From positions 496,001 to 560,000 of the forward strand of contig NZ_BMCM01000002.1 in NCBI RefSeq assembly GCF_014635185.1: a stretch of 64,000 nt of DNA. The letters run 5' to 3'. Below are positions 25,976 to 34,327 of the stretch, in pieces. A program made the translations under genes and the position numbers. The DNA is from Microbacterium murale. GTDB taxonomy: Bacteria; Actinomycetota; Actinomycetes; Actinomycetales; Microbacteriaceae. Below the pieces are notes generated by a model. The model did not search any database, was not told where the DNA came from, and saw only the letters and a program-made list of their open reading frames with translations. Position 1 is the first letter of the stretch. Every line of letters starts with the position of its first letter.

Positions 25976-26790
25976 GCGTCCGGGCGCGGCGACAGGTGCC
26001 GCACGAAGAGCACAGCGGGCCAGACGAGCGCTGGATGGCGTCGTACCTCGACATGATCACGGTGCTCATGTGCCTGTTCATCGTGCTGTTCGCGATGTCC
26101 ACCGTCGATCAGCAGAAGTTCGCGGCCCTCAGCGCATCGCTTGCCACCGGATTCGGACAGGACCCCACGGAGTTCGCCGACGTGGCCGAGGGCGTGGTCG
26201 TCCCCCCGGAGTTCATCGATGAGAAGGGCGAACCCGCCGACCCCGACCTGAACGCCGCCGTCGTCGAGTTCGAAGAGCTCTCCGCGCTGCGCGACAAGCT
26301 GCGCGACGTGCTCGCCCAGAACGACCTGGAAGCCGACGTCACCTTCACCATCGACGACCGTGGTCTCACGATCGGCCTCGTCAGCGCCGAGACCTTCTTC
26401 GAGACCAACAGCACCAACCTCAGCGGCAAGGCCGTCTCGGTGCTCGACGCGCTCGGCACCGTGCTGGTCACCGTCCCGAACGACATCTCGGTCGAAGGTC
26501 ACGCCGATCACCGCGTCGCCGTCGCCCCGTTCGCGACGAACTGGGAGCTGTCATCCGGCCGCTCGACGCAGGTGCTCCGGCATCTCGTCGAGTCCGGCGG
26601 CCTCCCACCCGACCACGTGAAATCCGTCGGCTACGCCGACACCCGACCGATCGCGGACGGGTCCAGCGCCGACGCTCTGGCGAAGAATCGACGAGTCGAC
26701 ATCGTCGTCCTCTCTCAGGTGAAAGAGGAGGTGCGCTCGCTCATCCCGTCGGTCCAGTCTTCGGCGGGAGGCTCCAAGCCGAGACCCTGA
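25972..26790 (+). CDS. motB: Flagellar stator protein MotB
   Basis: 272 residues. A single helix contains the ion-binding Asp in WMASYLDMITVLMCLFIVLF. A plug/linker follows, then an OmpA-like peptidoglycan-binding domain (SVEGHADHRVAV...NWELSSGRSTQVLRHL...NRRVDIVVL). The stator subunit anchors to the wall. Whether it uses protons or sodium cannot be settled from motifs; proton is more likely. Confidence 0.96.
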   Translation: MSVRARRQVPHEEHSGPDERWMASYLDMITVLMCLFIVLFAMSTVDQQKFAALSASLATGFGQDPTEFADVAEGVVVPPEFIDEKGEPADPDLNAAVVEFEELSALRDKLRDVLAQNDLEADVTFTIDDRGLTIGLVSAETFFETNSTNLSGKAVSVLDALGTVLVTVPNDISVEGHADHRVAVAPFATNWELSSGRSTQVLRHLVESGGLPPDHVKSVGYADTRPIADGSSADALAKNRRVDIVVLSQVKEEVRSLIPSVQSSAGGSKPRP

Positions 26791-26801
26791 CGACTCGTCT
26801 C

Positions 26802-26829
26802 CTAACGCGCAAGCGTCGCCGCCCGATAG
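26802..26829 (+). promoter_or_regulatory. Sigma-28-type promoter for the fliM-csrA operon
   Basis: CTAACG, 14 bases, CCCGATAG. The -10 box ends at 26829, so RNA should begin at about 26836, immediately before in-frame GTG codons of fliM. This implies a leaderless or near-leaderless message. Confidence 0.85.
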
Positions 26830-26837
26830 TGGGGTTC

Positions 26838-27779
26838 GTGGTGATCGACGACAGCGCGCGATCCGGCGTGTCAGCGGAAACGGCTTCCGGTGCGCCATCG
26901 GCGACCATCGAGATCGAGGCCTACGACTTCGGCAGATCGGCGACGCTGTCGCGCGAGCACGCCCGCGCATTGGAGCTCGCGTTCGAGACGTTCTCGCGCC
27001 AGTGGGCGGCTGACCTCTCAGCCAAGATCCGCGTGCGTGCCACCGTCACCGTCGAAAACGTGGCCATGCAGGCGTACGGCGAGTACGCCCAGTCGCTGCC
27101 CACCACGACGACCCTGGTCGTGTGCGCCTTTCCCGACTCCGCCGAACGGATGATCGTGCAGTTCCCGTCATCGGCGGCGACCGCGTGGATCGTGCAGATG
27201 GTCGGCGGGCGGGCGACCGGCGCGAATGAGGAACGCACGTTCACCCCGATCGAGCAGGCGCTGGTCGGCTCGCTGATGACAGATGCCATCGCTCTGCTCA
27301 CCGGCACCATGGGCGGGCTGCTTCCGCAGAGGATCACGATCGCCGGCATCCAGTACAGCTCGCAGTTCGCGCAGGTGGCGGCCGCGAACGAGCCGGTCAT
27401 CGTCGCGCAGCTCTCCATGCGGCTCGGCGGACGCACCGTGCCCACGAGCATCATGCTTCCGGCATCCATCCTCTCCGGGATCACCAGCCGCGTCTCCGAG
27501 GCCGACCGATCCGCCACACCTGGGCTCGTCCGTCGTCAGGTCGAGCAGTCGCCGGTGGAGCTGTCTCTGCGGCTCGCGTCGCGCAGCGTGGTCCCTCGCG
27601 ACGTGCTCGGGCTGTCCGTCGGCGACATCCTGCCGCTGCCGCACGCGGCCGATCGTCCGCTGCTCCTCCTCGTCGGCGAGCAGCAGGTGGCCACGGCCGC
27701 CGTCGGCACCGCCGGCGCACGCCTCGCCTGCGTCGTGACCTCGACCGTCCCTGATCCCGCCCCTGAGGAGTCCGCGTGA
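26838..27779 (+). CDS. fliM: Flagellar motor switch protein FliM
   Basis: About 313 residues. The family core begins IEIEAYDFGRSATLSREHARALELAFETFSRQWAADLS and includes the CheC-like middle domain with a SpoA-like end. The usual N-terminal EIDALL motif that binds CheY-P is not evident. Start choice is uncertain: GTG at 26829 lies inside the promoter -10, so GTG at 26838, 26841 or 26868 is more likely. fliN overlaps by four bases. Confidence 0.9.
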   Translation: MVIDDSARSGVSAETASGAPSATIEIEAYDFGRSATLSREHARALELAFETFSRQWAADLSAKIRVRATVTVENVAMQAYGEYAQSLPTTTTLVVCAFPDSAERMIVQFPSSAATAWIVQMVGGRATGANEERTFTPIEQALVGSLMTDAIALLTGTMGGLLPQRITIAGIQYSSQFAQVAAANEPVIVAQLSMRLGGRTVPTSIMLPASILSGITSRVSEADRSATPGLVRRQVEQSPVELSLRLASRSVVPRDVLGLSVGDILPLPHAADRPLLLLVGEQQVATAAVGTAGARLACVVTSTVPDPAPEESA

Positions 27780-28435
27780 CCAGCACCACCGCCTACGAAT
27801 CCGCCGTCGCCGCTGCCTTCGCGGCCCGACTGCCGACCGCGGCCCCCACCACCGTGCGCCCCTCGCAGGCTTCTGGAGACACCGGTGACGCCGTCGTCGT
27901 CAACTATGTCGGCGAGGCGAGCGCGGAACTCGCCGTGCAGATCCTCGATCCTTCGGTGCTCATCGACGGCGTGCCGAACGCATCGCTCGCCGACCGGCTG
28001 CACGACGCTCTGGAGGCATCCGCGAGCGCCCTCGGCCCCGGCGCCATCGGCGACTCGCGCATCGGCGACGCATCGCCGATCTTCTCGCACCCGTCGACGC
28101 AGCTGTTCGATCTTCAGGACGAGACCGACCGCACGATCGGACGTCTGGCGGTGCGCATCACCCGCAGTCCTCAGAGCGCCGCGACGTCGTCCAGGCGGCT
28201 GCACCGCATCGCGGGTGTGGAGATGGAGCTCACGGTCGAGATCGGCCGCACCCGCATGGCGGTGCGCGACGTGCTCGACCTGGAACCCGGTCGTGTCGTC
28301 GAGCTCGACCGCTCGGCCGGCGCACCCGCCGACGTGAAGCTCAACGGACGCATCATCGCGCACGGCGAAGTCGTCGTCGTCGATCAGGACTACGCGGTGC
28401 GCATCACCCGGATTCTCGAGAACGTCGAGGCCTGA
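27776..28435 (+). CDS. fliN: Flagellar motor switch protein FliN
   Basis: 219 residues, longer than minimal FliN. The N-terminal two thirds look like a degenerate CheC/FliY-like region without obvious phosphatase motifs. The C-terminal SpoA domain is clear (VEMELTVEIGRTRMAVRDVLDLEPG, then VKLNGRIIAHGEVVVVDQDYAVRITRI). It forms the lower C ring with FliM and docks FliH. Confidence 0.93.
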   Translation: MTSTTAYESAVAAAFAARLPTAAPTTVRPSQASGDTGDAVVVNYVGEASAELAVQILDPSVLIDGVPNASLADRLHDALEASASALGPGAIGDSRIGDASPIFSHPSTQLFDLQDETDRTIGRLAVRITRSPQSAATSSRRLHRIAGVEMELTVEIGRTRMAVRDVLDLEPGRVVELDRSAGAPADVKLNGRIIAHGEVVVVDQDYAVRITRILENVEA

Positions 28436-28986
28436 TCCTGGACGAGCTGCTCATAGCGCTGCGCGTCGCCCTCTCGCTGGCGGCGGTGCTCGGGCTGCTC
28501 TGGTACCTGCAGCGGCGCTTCTCGCGCACCTCGACGCGTCGACGCGAGGCCGAGACGATCACTGTTCTGGGGCGGCAGGGCCTCGGCGCGAAAGCGCAGC
28601 TCGTCATGGTGCAGACCGCCGATGCCCGCTACGTGCTCGGCGTCACCGAGCACGGCGTGAGCGTCGTGGATCGCCTGCCGGTCGCCGCCGAGGAAGGCAC
28701 GGATGCCGTCGGCATCGCCGACTCGGGCGGCAGTGTGTCGCGGCATCCGATCATCGAAGGCTCCTCGAAGCCCGCCGTCTCGGGCGTCGAGGCGTTCGAC
28801 AGCATCCTGGCCGGTGAGGCGTCGGCGTCGGCGTCGTCGCAGACGTCGCGGTCGTCGCGGTCGTCGGCTGATCACGACTCGGGGGCGCGCCTGCGCGTGC
28901 GCCATCGCAACGATCCGCTTCGGGGATCCATCATCTCCCCCGAGACGTGGCGGCAGACCGCCGAGGCCATCCGGCGCTCCCGATGA
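28435..28986 (+). CDS. fliO: Flagellar biosynthetic protein FliO (non-canonical start likely)
   Basis: Single-helix export-gate assembly protein. The first ATG/GTG-type start in frame (GTG 28486) would cut the membrane helix in half. Reading back to the fliN stop restores LDELLIALRVALSLAAVLGLLWYLQRRF, a complete helix. The likely start is ATC at 28435 (a TGATC overlap mirroring the TGATG overlaps nearby) or CTG at 28438. The cytoplasmic part has the FliO core ETITVLGRQGLGAKAQLVMVQ. The C-terminal region is Ser-rich and ends in basic residues. Confidence 0.85.
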   Translation: MLDELLIALRVALSLAAVLGLLWYLQRRFSRTSTRRREAETITVLGRQGLGAKAQLVMVQTADARYVLGVTEHGVSVVDRLPVAAEEGTDAVGIADSGGSVSRHPIIEGSSKPAVSGVEAFDSILAGEASASASSQTSRSSRSSADHDSGARLRVRHRNDPLRGSIISPETWRQTAEAIRRSR

Positions 28987-29666
28987 GCGTGCTGCCTCTG
29001 CTCACGGTCGACATCAACGGCGTCGACGGCTCACCATCCGGATCGATCCTCACGCTGCTGGGCATCACCCTGCTGTCCGTCGCACCCGCGCTGCTGCTGA
29101 TGATGACGTCGTTCACGAAGATCTTCGTCGTGCTGGCGATGACCCGCAACGCGCTCTCGCTGCCCAGCATCCCGCCGAACCAGGTTCTGGCAGGTCTCGC
29201 CCTGTTCCTGTCGCTGTTCATCATGTGGCCGGTGCTCGGCGAGATCAACACCGTCGCAGTGCAGCCGTACATCGACGGCTCGCTCACGTTCACGCAGGCG
29301 TTCGATGTCGGACAGGCTCCACTGCAGGAATGGATGCTGGGGTACACCCGCGAAGAGGACCTCGCGCTGATGTCGCGGATGGCCGGCCAGGACAATCCGG
29401 CGGATGCGCAGAGCGTTCCGCTGTACACGCTGATCCCCGCGTTCATGATCTCCGAGCTGCGCGCGGCGTTCATCATCGGCTTCGTGATCTTCGTGCCGTT
29501 CCTCGTGATCGACATCGTCGTGGCCGCGGCGCTGATGTCGATGGGCATGATGATGCTGCCGCCGGTGATGATCTCGCTGCCGTTCAAGATCCTGCTGTTC
29601 ATCCTCGTCGACGGGTGGGGTCTGATAATCCGAGCCCTCCTGGAGAGTTACGGAGGAGTCGGATGA
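28983..29666 (+). CDS. fliP: Flagellar export gate protein FliP
   Basis: 227 residues from an ATG overlapping the fliO stop by four bases. LLMMTSFTKIFVVLAMTRNALSLPSIPPNQVLAGLALFLSLFIM and IPAFMISELRAAFIIGFVIFVPFLVIDIVVAAALMSMGMMMLPP are the FliP signatures. Five FliP subunits form the core of the export pore. There is no long N-terminal signal peptide. Confidence 0.97.
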   Translation: MSVLPLLTVDINGVDGSPSGSILTLLGITLLSVAPALLLMMTSFTKIFVVLAMTRNALSLPSIPPNQVLAGLALFLSLFIMWPVLGEINTVAVQPYIDGSLTFTQAFDVGQAPLQEWMLGYTREEDLALMSRMAGQDNPADAQSVPLYTLIPAFMISELRAAFIIGFVIFVPFLVIDIVVAAALMSMGMMMLPPVMISLPFKILLFILVDGWGLIIRALLESYGGVG

Positions 29667-29938
29667 CCCCCGAAGCGGTACTCGACATCGGCACGCAGGG
29701 GCTGATCATCGCCGCCAAGCTCGCCGCCCCCCTGCTCATCACCGCGCTGGTCGTCGGCTTCGCCATCTCGCTGCTGCAGTCGATCACCCAGGTGCAGGAG
29801 GTGACGCTGTCGTTCGTGCCGAAGATCGTCGCAGTCGGCATCGCGCTGCTGATCGCGGGCAACTGGATGATCGCGGAGATGATCGCATTCACGAACGACA
29901 TGTTCGAGCGCATTCCGATGCTGCTGAGCGGCGGATGA
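29663..29938 (+). CDS. fliQ: Flagellar export gate protein FliQ
   Basis: 91 residues with two membrane helices: IIAAKLAAPLLITALVVGFAISLLQSITQVQEVTLSFVPKIVAVGIALLIAGNWM. Standard length. It overlaps fliP by four bases and is followed one base later by fliR. Confidence 0.97.
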   Translation: MTPEAVLDIGTQGLIIAAKLAAPLLITALVVGFAISLLQSITQVQEVTLSFVPKIVAVGIALLIAGNWMIAEMIAFTNDMFERIPMLLSGG

Positions 29939-29939
29939 C

Positions 29940-30698
29940 ATGTTCATCCCGATCGACTTCGCCTGGCTGGAGGCGACCATGCTCGCCGCCGTGCGCATCA
30001 CGGCATTCATCGTGATCGCCCCGCCGTTCTCCTACGGCGCGATTCCGATGCGCATCAAGGCGATGCTGGCGATCGGCCTCTCCCTCGCCATGGGCGGCGC
30101 GGTCGCACCCGGCTACGAGAACCTCGCGACCGGCGCCTTCTTCGGCGCTCTGACCGTGCAGGTGCTCACGGGTGCGCTGCTGGGATTCCTGGTCATGGTG
30201 TGCTTCTCCGCGTTGCAGGCGGCGGGAAACCTGATCGACGTGTTCGGCGGCTTCCAGCTCGCGCAGGCCTTCGATCCGTTCTCGCTGGTCAACGGCGCGC
30301 AGTTCACGAGGCTGTTCCATCTGTCGGCCCTGGCGCTGCTCTTCTCGTCCGGCGGGTACCAGATCATCCTCGCCGGGCTCGCACGCAGCTTCGATGCGGT
30401 GCCGGTGGACGGCGTCTTCGAGGTATCAGGGCCGGCGCAGCTTCTCGTCGACGGCGTCTCGCAGATGGTGCTCGCAGCCGTGCAGATCGCGGGCCCGCTG
30501 GTGCTCGTGCTGTTCCTCGCAGACGTCGGACTCGGGCTGATCACCCGTGTCGCGCCGGCGCTCAACGCGTTCGCGATGGGCTTCCCGGTGAAGATCCTGC
30601 TCACGCTGCTGCTCGCCGGCGTGGTGTTCATCGCGCTGCCGGGCCTCGTCGATGCGCTGACGTCAGAGGCGCTGCGGATGATTCGCGGAGTGCACTGA
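29940..30698 (+). CDS. fliR: Flagellar export gate protein FliR
   Basis: 252 residues, six hydrophobic segments. FIPIDFAWLEATMLAAVRITAFIVIAPPFSYGAIPMRIKAMLAIGLSLAM opens the family domain, and MGFPVKILLTLLLAGVVFIALPG closes it. It completes the FliP5-Q4-R1 gate. TGATG overlap with flhB; the two genes are not fused. Confidence 0.96.
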   Translation: MFIPIDFAWLEATMLAAVRITAFIVIAPPFSYGAIPMRIKAMLAIGLSLAMGGAVAPGYENLATGAFFGALTVQVLTGALLGFLVMVCFSALQAAGNLIDVFGGFQLAQAFDPFSLVNGAQFTRLFHLSALALLFSSGGYQIILAGLARSFDAVPVDGVFEVSGPAQLLVDGVSQMVLAAVQIAGPLVLVLFLADVGLGLITRVAPALNAFAMGFPVKILLTLLLAGVVFIALPGLVDALTSEALRMIRGVH

Positions 30699-31786
30699 TG
30701 AGCAACGACAGCGGCGAGCGCAGCGAGAAGGCCACCGACAAGCACCTCCGGGAGGCGAGGCAGAAGGGTCGGATCTCCCGCAGCCAGGACCTCACGGCAT
30801 GGCTCGGCATCGGCGCGGCCGCCATCGCCTTGCCCTCGGCAATCGGGCTGGGGGCGTCGGCGGGCACCGAGCAGCTGATCTCGCTGACCTCGATCGTGCA
30901 CGCTCCCTCACCGGCCGCCGCGCTGGGGGCGCTCGGGCTCGGGCTCGGCTCGGTGCTTCCGACACTCGGGGTGATGCTCGCCGTCGTCGCAATCGTCACT
31001 CTGCTGGGCGCTGCGGCGCAGGGCGGCGTGCATGTCCGTCGCTTCACCGGACGGTTCGAGCAGTTCAACATCGTGTCCGGCGTCAAGCGCGTGTTCGGGA
31101 TGCAGGCTCTCTGGGAGGGCGCGAAGGCCCTGCTGAAGACCGCCGCGATCGGCATCGCGCTGTGGATCGTCATCGCGGGACTCATGCCGGTGCTGTCGGC
31201 CAGCGGTGCGCACTCGCTCACCCGACTGCTCGGCACCGCGAGCGAGGGCGGCGCCGCGCTGCTGCAGACCGCGATCGCCGTCGGGCTCGCGCTGGCGGCG
31301 ATCGACGTGTTCGTCGTGATGCGCCGCAACACCAAGCACACGCGCATGACCAAGCGCGAGGTGCGCGACGAGAACAAGAACAGCGAGGGCGACCCGCTCA
31401 TCCGTCAGCAGCGTCGTTCACGCCAGCTCGCGATCAGCCGCAACCGCATGATCGCCGCGGTAGCCGGATCCGACGTCGTGCTCGTCAACCCGACCCATGT
31501 GGCCATCGCCCTGCGCTACGAGGTGGGCCGGTCTGCGCCGAAGGTCGTCGCGAAGGGCACCGGTGTGATCGCCGACCGCATCCGCGAGCGGGCGACGGCG
31601 GCCGGCGTCCCGATGGTGCGCGAGGTGCTGCTCGCCCGAGCCCTGTTCGCCGCGTGCGATCTCGGGCAGGAGATCCCTGCCGACCTGTACACCTCGGTGG
31701 CACGCGTGCTCGTGTTCGTCGACAGTCTGCGAAAGCGCGGTGCCGCCCGCGGCATCCATTCCCTTCCCCATCGGAGGACCGTATGA
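30698..31786 (+). CDS. flhB: Flagellar export switch protein FlhB
   Basis: 362 residues. N-terminal GERSEKATDKHLREARQKGRISRSQDL, four membrane helices, then the cytoplasmic domain with the intact autocleavage site NPTH (VLVNPTHVAIALRYEVG) needed for the hook-to-filament switch with FliK. flhA starts four bases before its stop. Confidence 0.97.
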   Translation: MSNDSGERSEKATDKHLREARQKGRISRSQDLTAWLGIGAAAIALPSAIGLGASAGTEQLISLTSIVHAPSPAAALGALGLGLGSVLPTLGVMLAVVAIVTLLGAAAQGGVHVRRFTGRFEQFNIVSGVKRVFGMQALWEGAKALLKTAAIGIALWIVIAGLMPVLSASGAHSLTRLLGTASEGGAALLQTAIAVGLALAAIDVFVVMRRNTKHTRMTKREVRDENKNSEGDPLIRQQRRSRQLAISRNRMIAAVAGSDVVLVNPTHVAIALRYEVGRSAPKVVAKGTGVIADRIRERATAAGVPMVREVLLARALFAACDLGQEIPADLYTSVARVLVFVDSLRKRGAARGIHSLPHRRTV

Positions 31787-33852
31787 ATCAACTGGTGAAC
31801 AAGCTCGCCGTGCCGGTCGGCGTGGTCGGCATCATCATGCTGCTGGTCGTGCCGATCCCGCCGTTCCTGCTCGACACGCTGATCATCCTGAACATCATGT
31901 TCGCGCTCGTGATCCTGCTCACATCGATGTTCGTGCGCAAACCCCTCGACTTCTCGGTGTTCCCGTCGCTGCTGCTGGTGGCGACGCTGTTCCGGCTCGG
32001 GCTGAACGTCGCGTCGACGCGGCTCGTGCTCGGCGAGGCGTACGCGGGACAGGTGATCGAGGCGTTCGGGGCCATCGCCGTCGGCGGATCGCTCATCATC
32101 GGCGCCGTGGTGTTCCTGATCCTCGTCGTCATCCAGTTCGTCGTGGTCACCAAGGGCGCCGAGCGCGTCGCCGAGGTCGGTGCGCGCTTCACTCTGGACG
32201 CCATGCCCGGCAAGCAGATGGCGATCGACGCCGACCTGAACGCGGGGCTCATCACCGATGTGCAGGCGCGCGAACGCCGCGCGGAGGTCGCCGCGGAGGC
32301 CGACTTCTACGGTGCGATGGACGGTGCCTCGAAGTTCGTCAAGGGCGACGCGATCGCCGGCCTCGTCATCATCATCATCAACCTCGTCGGCGGCATCGCG
32401 ATCGGGCTCGTCCAGCACGGCATGGACGTCGAGGAAGCCGTGAGCACCTACAGCCTCCTGACGATCGGCGACGGCCTCGTCACCCAGATCCCCGCGTTGC
32501 TGATGGCGGTGTCGACGGGCATGATCGTGACCCGATCGAACGCCGAGACGGAGATGGGTCAGGCGGCGACGGCGCAGCTCGGCCAGTCCCGCAACGCGCT
32601 CATCATCGCCGGATGCGCGGCGATCGTGATGGCGCTGATCCCCGGGATGCCGATTCTGCCGTTCGTGACGATCGGAGCTCTGCTGCTGCTGGCCGCCCAG
32701 CGTGCCAAAGCCACCGAGGCCCGGGCTGATGCCGCCGCTGCGGCTTCGGCGAGCGCGGCCGGCGCTCCCTCTGCCGATCAGCCGGAGGAGCTGATCGAGA
32801 AGATGCGTGTGCATGCCCTCGAGATCCAGCTCGCTGCGAACATCGTCGACCTGGTGACTGGTGGTCCGGACGACCTGCTCGCCAGGGTCAAGGCGCTGCG
32901 TCGGCGCATCGCACTCGATCTGGGACTCGTGGTGCCGCCGGTGCGCACCCGCGACAGCATCGAGTTGCCGCTGTCGACCTACGCCATCCGCATCGCCGGC
33001 GTCGAGACGGGGCGCGGCACGGCCCCGCCAGGATCAGTGCTCGCCCTGGGGCAGGGACTGGATGCTCTGCCCGGTGCCGCCGCGGTCGACCCGGTGTTCG
33101 GTCTGGAGGGCAAGTGGATCCCGATGGAGATGCGCCACAGCGCGGAGTTCGCCGGTGCGACGGTCATCGACCGCGCCAGCGTGATCATCACGCACCTGTC
33201 GAGCGTGATCCAGTCCAACGCCGCGCGTCTGCTCAGCCGTGAGGATGTGCGCCAGCTCACCGATGCGCTCAAGCAGGTCTCTCCTGCCGCGGTCGAGGAG
33301 CTCACGCCGGCGCTGCTGTCGCTCGCCGAAGTGCAGCGGGTGCTGCAGGGGCTGCTCTCCGAGCGTGTGCCGATCAACGACCTCAGCCGCATCTACGAGG
33401 CGCTGGCGCTGCGCGCCAAGGTGTCCAGCGACCCGGAAGGACTGATCGAGGCGGCGCGCACGGCGCTCGGTCCTGCGATCGCCGCGCGATTCGCGGATGC
33501 CGGCACTCTGCGCGTCATCATGATCAATCCGCTGCTGGAGCAGTCGATGCTCGAGAGCCTGCGCCCCGGCGACGACGGTACGCAGATCGTCTTCGACCCG
33601 CAGCGGCTGGAGGCCGTGATCGGCTCGGTGAAACAGGCGGCAGCCGGCGTGACCGAAGGTGAGCCTGTGCTGGTGTGCGCTCCGACGCTGCGCGCCGCAG
33701 TCCGGCGCCTGGTGTCGGCGCAGACGGACGGGCTTCCGGTACTCTCGTACAACGAGGCGACGGCGGCGGCGCTGACGATCGAGACGGTCGGGGTCGTTCG
33801 CGACAGCCCGGCGATTCAACCGGCGGTCGGTTCAGTGCCGTCACCCCAGTAG
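31783..33852 (+). CDS. flhA: Flagellar export gate protein FlhA
   Basis: 689 residues. Eight N-terminal membrane helices include FSVFPSLLLVATLFRLGLNVASTRLVL and the FHIPEP-type loop ERVAEVGARFTLDAMPGKQMAIDADLNAGLI. The large cytoplasmic domain docks export chaperones. An Ala-rich linker with QPEEL marks the junction. GGAGG lies before the ATG. csrA follows after nine bases. Confidence 0.98.
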   Translation: MNQLVNKLAVPVGVVGIIMLLVVPIPPFLLDTLIILNIMFALVILLTSMFVRKPLDFSVFPSLLLVATLFRLGLNVASTRLVLGEAYAGQVIEAFGAIAVGGSLIIGAVVFLILVVIQFVVVTKGAERVAEVGARFTLDAMPGKQMAIDADLNAGLITDVQARERRAEVAAEADFYGAMDGASKFVKGDAIAGLVIIIINLVGGIAIGLVQHGMDVEEAVSTYSLLTIGDGLVTQIPALLMAVSTGMIVTRSNAETEMGQAATAQLGQSRNALIIAGCAAIVMALIPGMPILPFVTIGALLLLAAQRAKATEARADAAAAASASAAGAPSADQPEELIEKMRVHALEIQLAANIVDLVTGGPDDLLARVKALRRRIALDLGLVVPPVRTRDSIELPLSTYAIRIAGVETGRGTAPPGSVLALGQGLDALPGAAAVDPVFGLEGKWIPMEMRHSAEFAGATVIDRASVIITHLSSVIQSNAARLLSREDVRQLTDALKQVSPAAVEELTPALLSLAEVQRVLQGLLSERVPINDLSRIYEALALRAKVSSDPEGLIEAARTALGPAIAARFADAGTLRVIMINPLLEQSMLESLRPGDDGTQIVFDPQRLEAVIGSVKQAAAGVTEGEPVLVCAPTLRAAVRRLVSAQTDGLPVLSYNEATAAALTIETVGVVRDSPAIQPAVGSVPSPQ

Positions 33853-33861
33853 GCTGATCTG

Positions 33862-34143
33862 ATGCTGGTGTTGACGAGGCGGATCGGTGAGAGCATACGC
33901 ATCGACGGCGAGATCGAGGTCACGCTGCTCGACATCAAGGGCGACAGCGTGCGCATCGGCGTGAACGCGCCGCGCGAGACGCGGATCCAGCGCTCCGAGA
34001 TCGTGGATGCCGTCGTCGCAGAGAACGTCTCAGCCGCAGCCGACTCCGGCGCGGAAGCGGAACGGGCGATCTTCGACGCGCTCGCGCGCCGCCGCTCGTC
34101 CGGGACCACCGAGCCGCAGGAGCCGTGGCCGCAGGAGTCGTAG
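33862..34143 (+). CDS. csrA: Translational regulator CsrA
   Basis: 93 residues. MLVLTRRIGESIRIDGEIEVTLLDIKGDSVRIGVNAPRETRIQRSEI is full-length CsrA, with both RNA-binding edges. A 30-residue acidic/Arg C-terminal extension is added compared with the usual 61-75 residues. In Bacillus, CsrA represses flagellin translation and FliW relieves this. Here csrA ends the rightward flagellar operon and fliW ends the leftward one. Confidence 0.95.
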   Translation: MLVLTRRIGESIRIDGEIEVTLLDIKGDSVRIGVNAPRETRIQRSEIVDAVVAENVSAAADSGAEAERAIFDALARRRSSGTTEPQEPWPQES

Positions 34144-34168
34144 CCTCACGGGGAAACCACCCACTCCG

Positions 34169-34310
34169 AGGTGTCGCAAATGGCCGCCTAGCCGCGCCCG
34201 AAGCGACACAACGCACCACCTCCCGGCGCGGCCGATGCCCACACCCATCCCCAGGTGTCGCAAAAGGCCGCCTCCGCGCGCCCGAAGCGACACAACGCAC
34301 CACCTCCCGG
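34169..34310 (+). repeat. Two 58-bp imperfect-palindrome repeats with 84-bp period
   Basis: Copies at 34169-34226 and 34253-34310 start AGGTGTCGCAAA and end GCACCACCTCCCGG, with an inner GGCCGCCT and CGCCCGAAGCGACACAACGC. The ends form inverted repeats (GGTGTCGC against GCGACACAAC; AGGTG against CACCT). A related pair with the same 84-bp period occurs at 39444-39596. Confidence 0.9.
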
Positions 34311-34327
34311 CTCCGCTCCCCGCGGGG

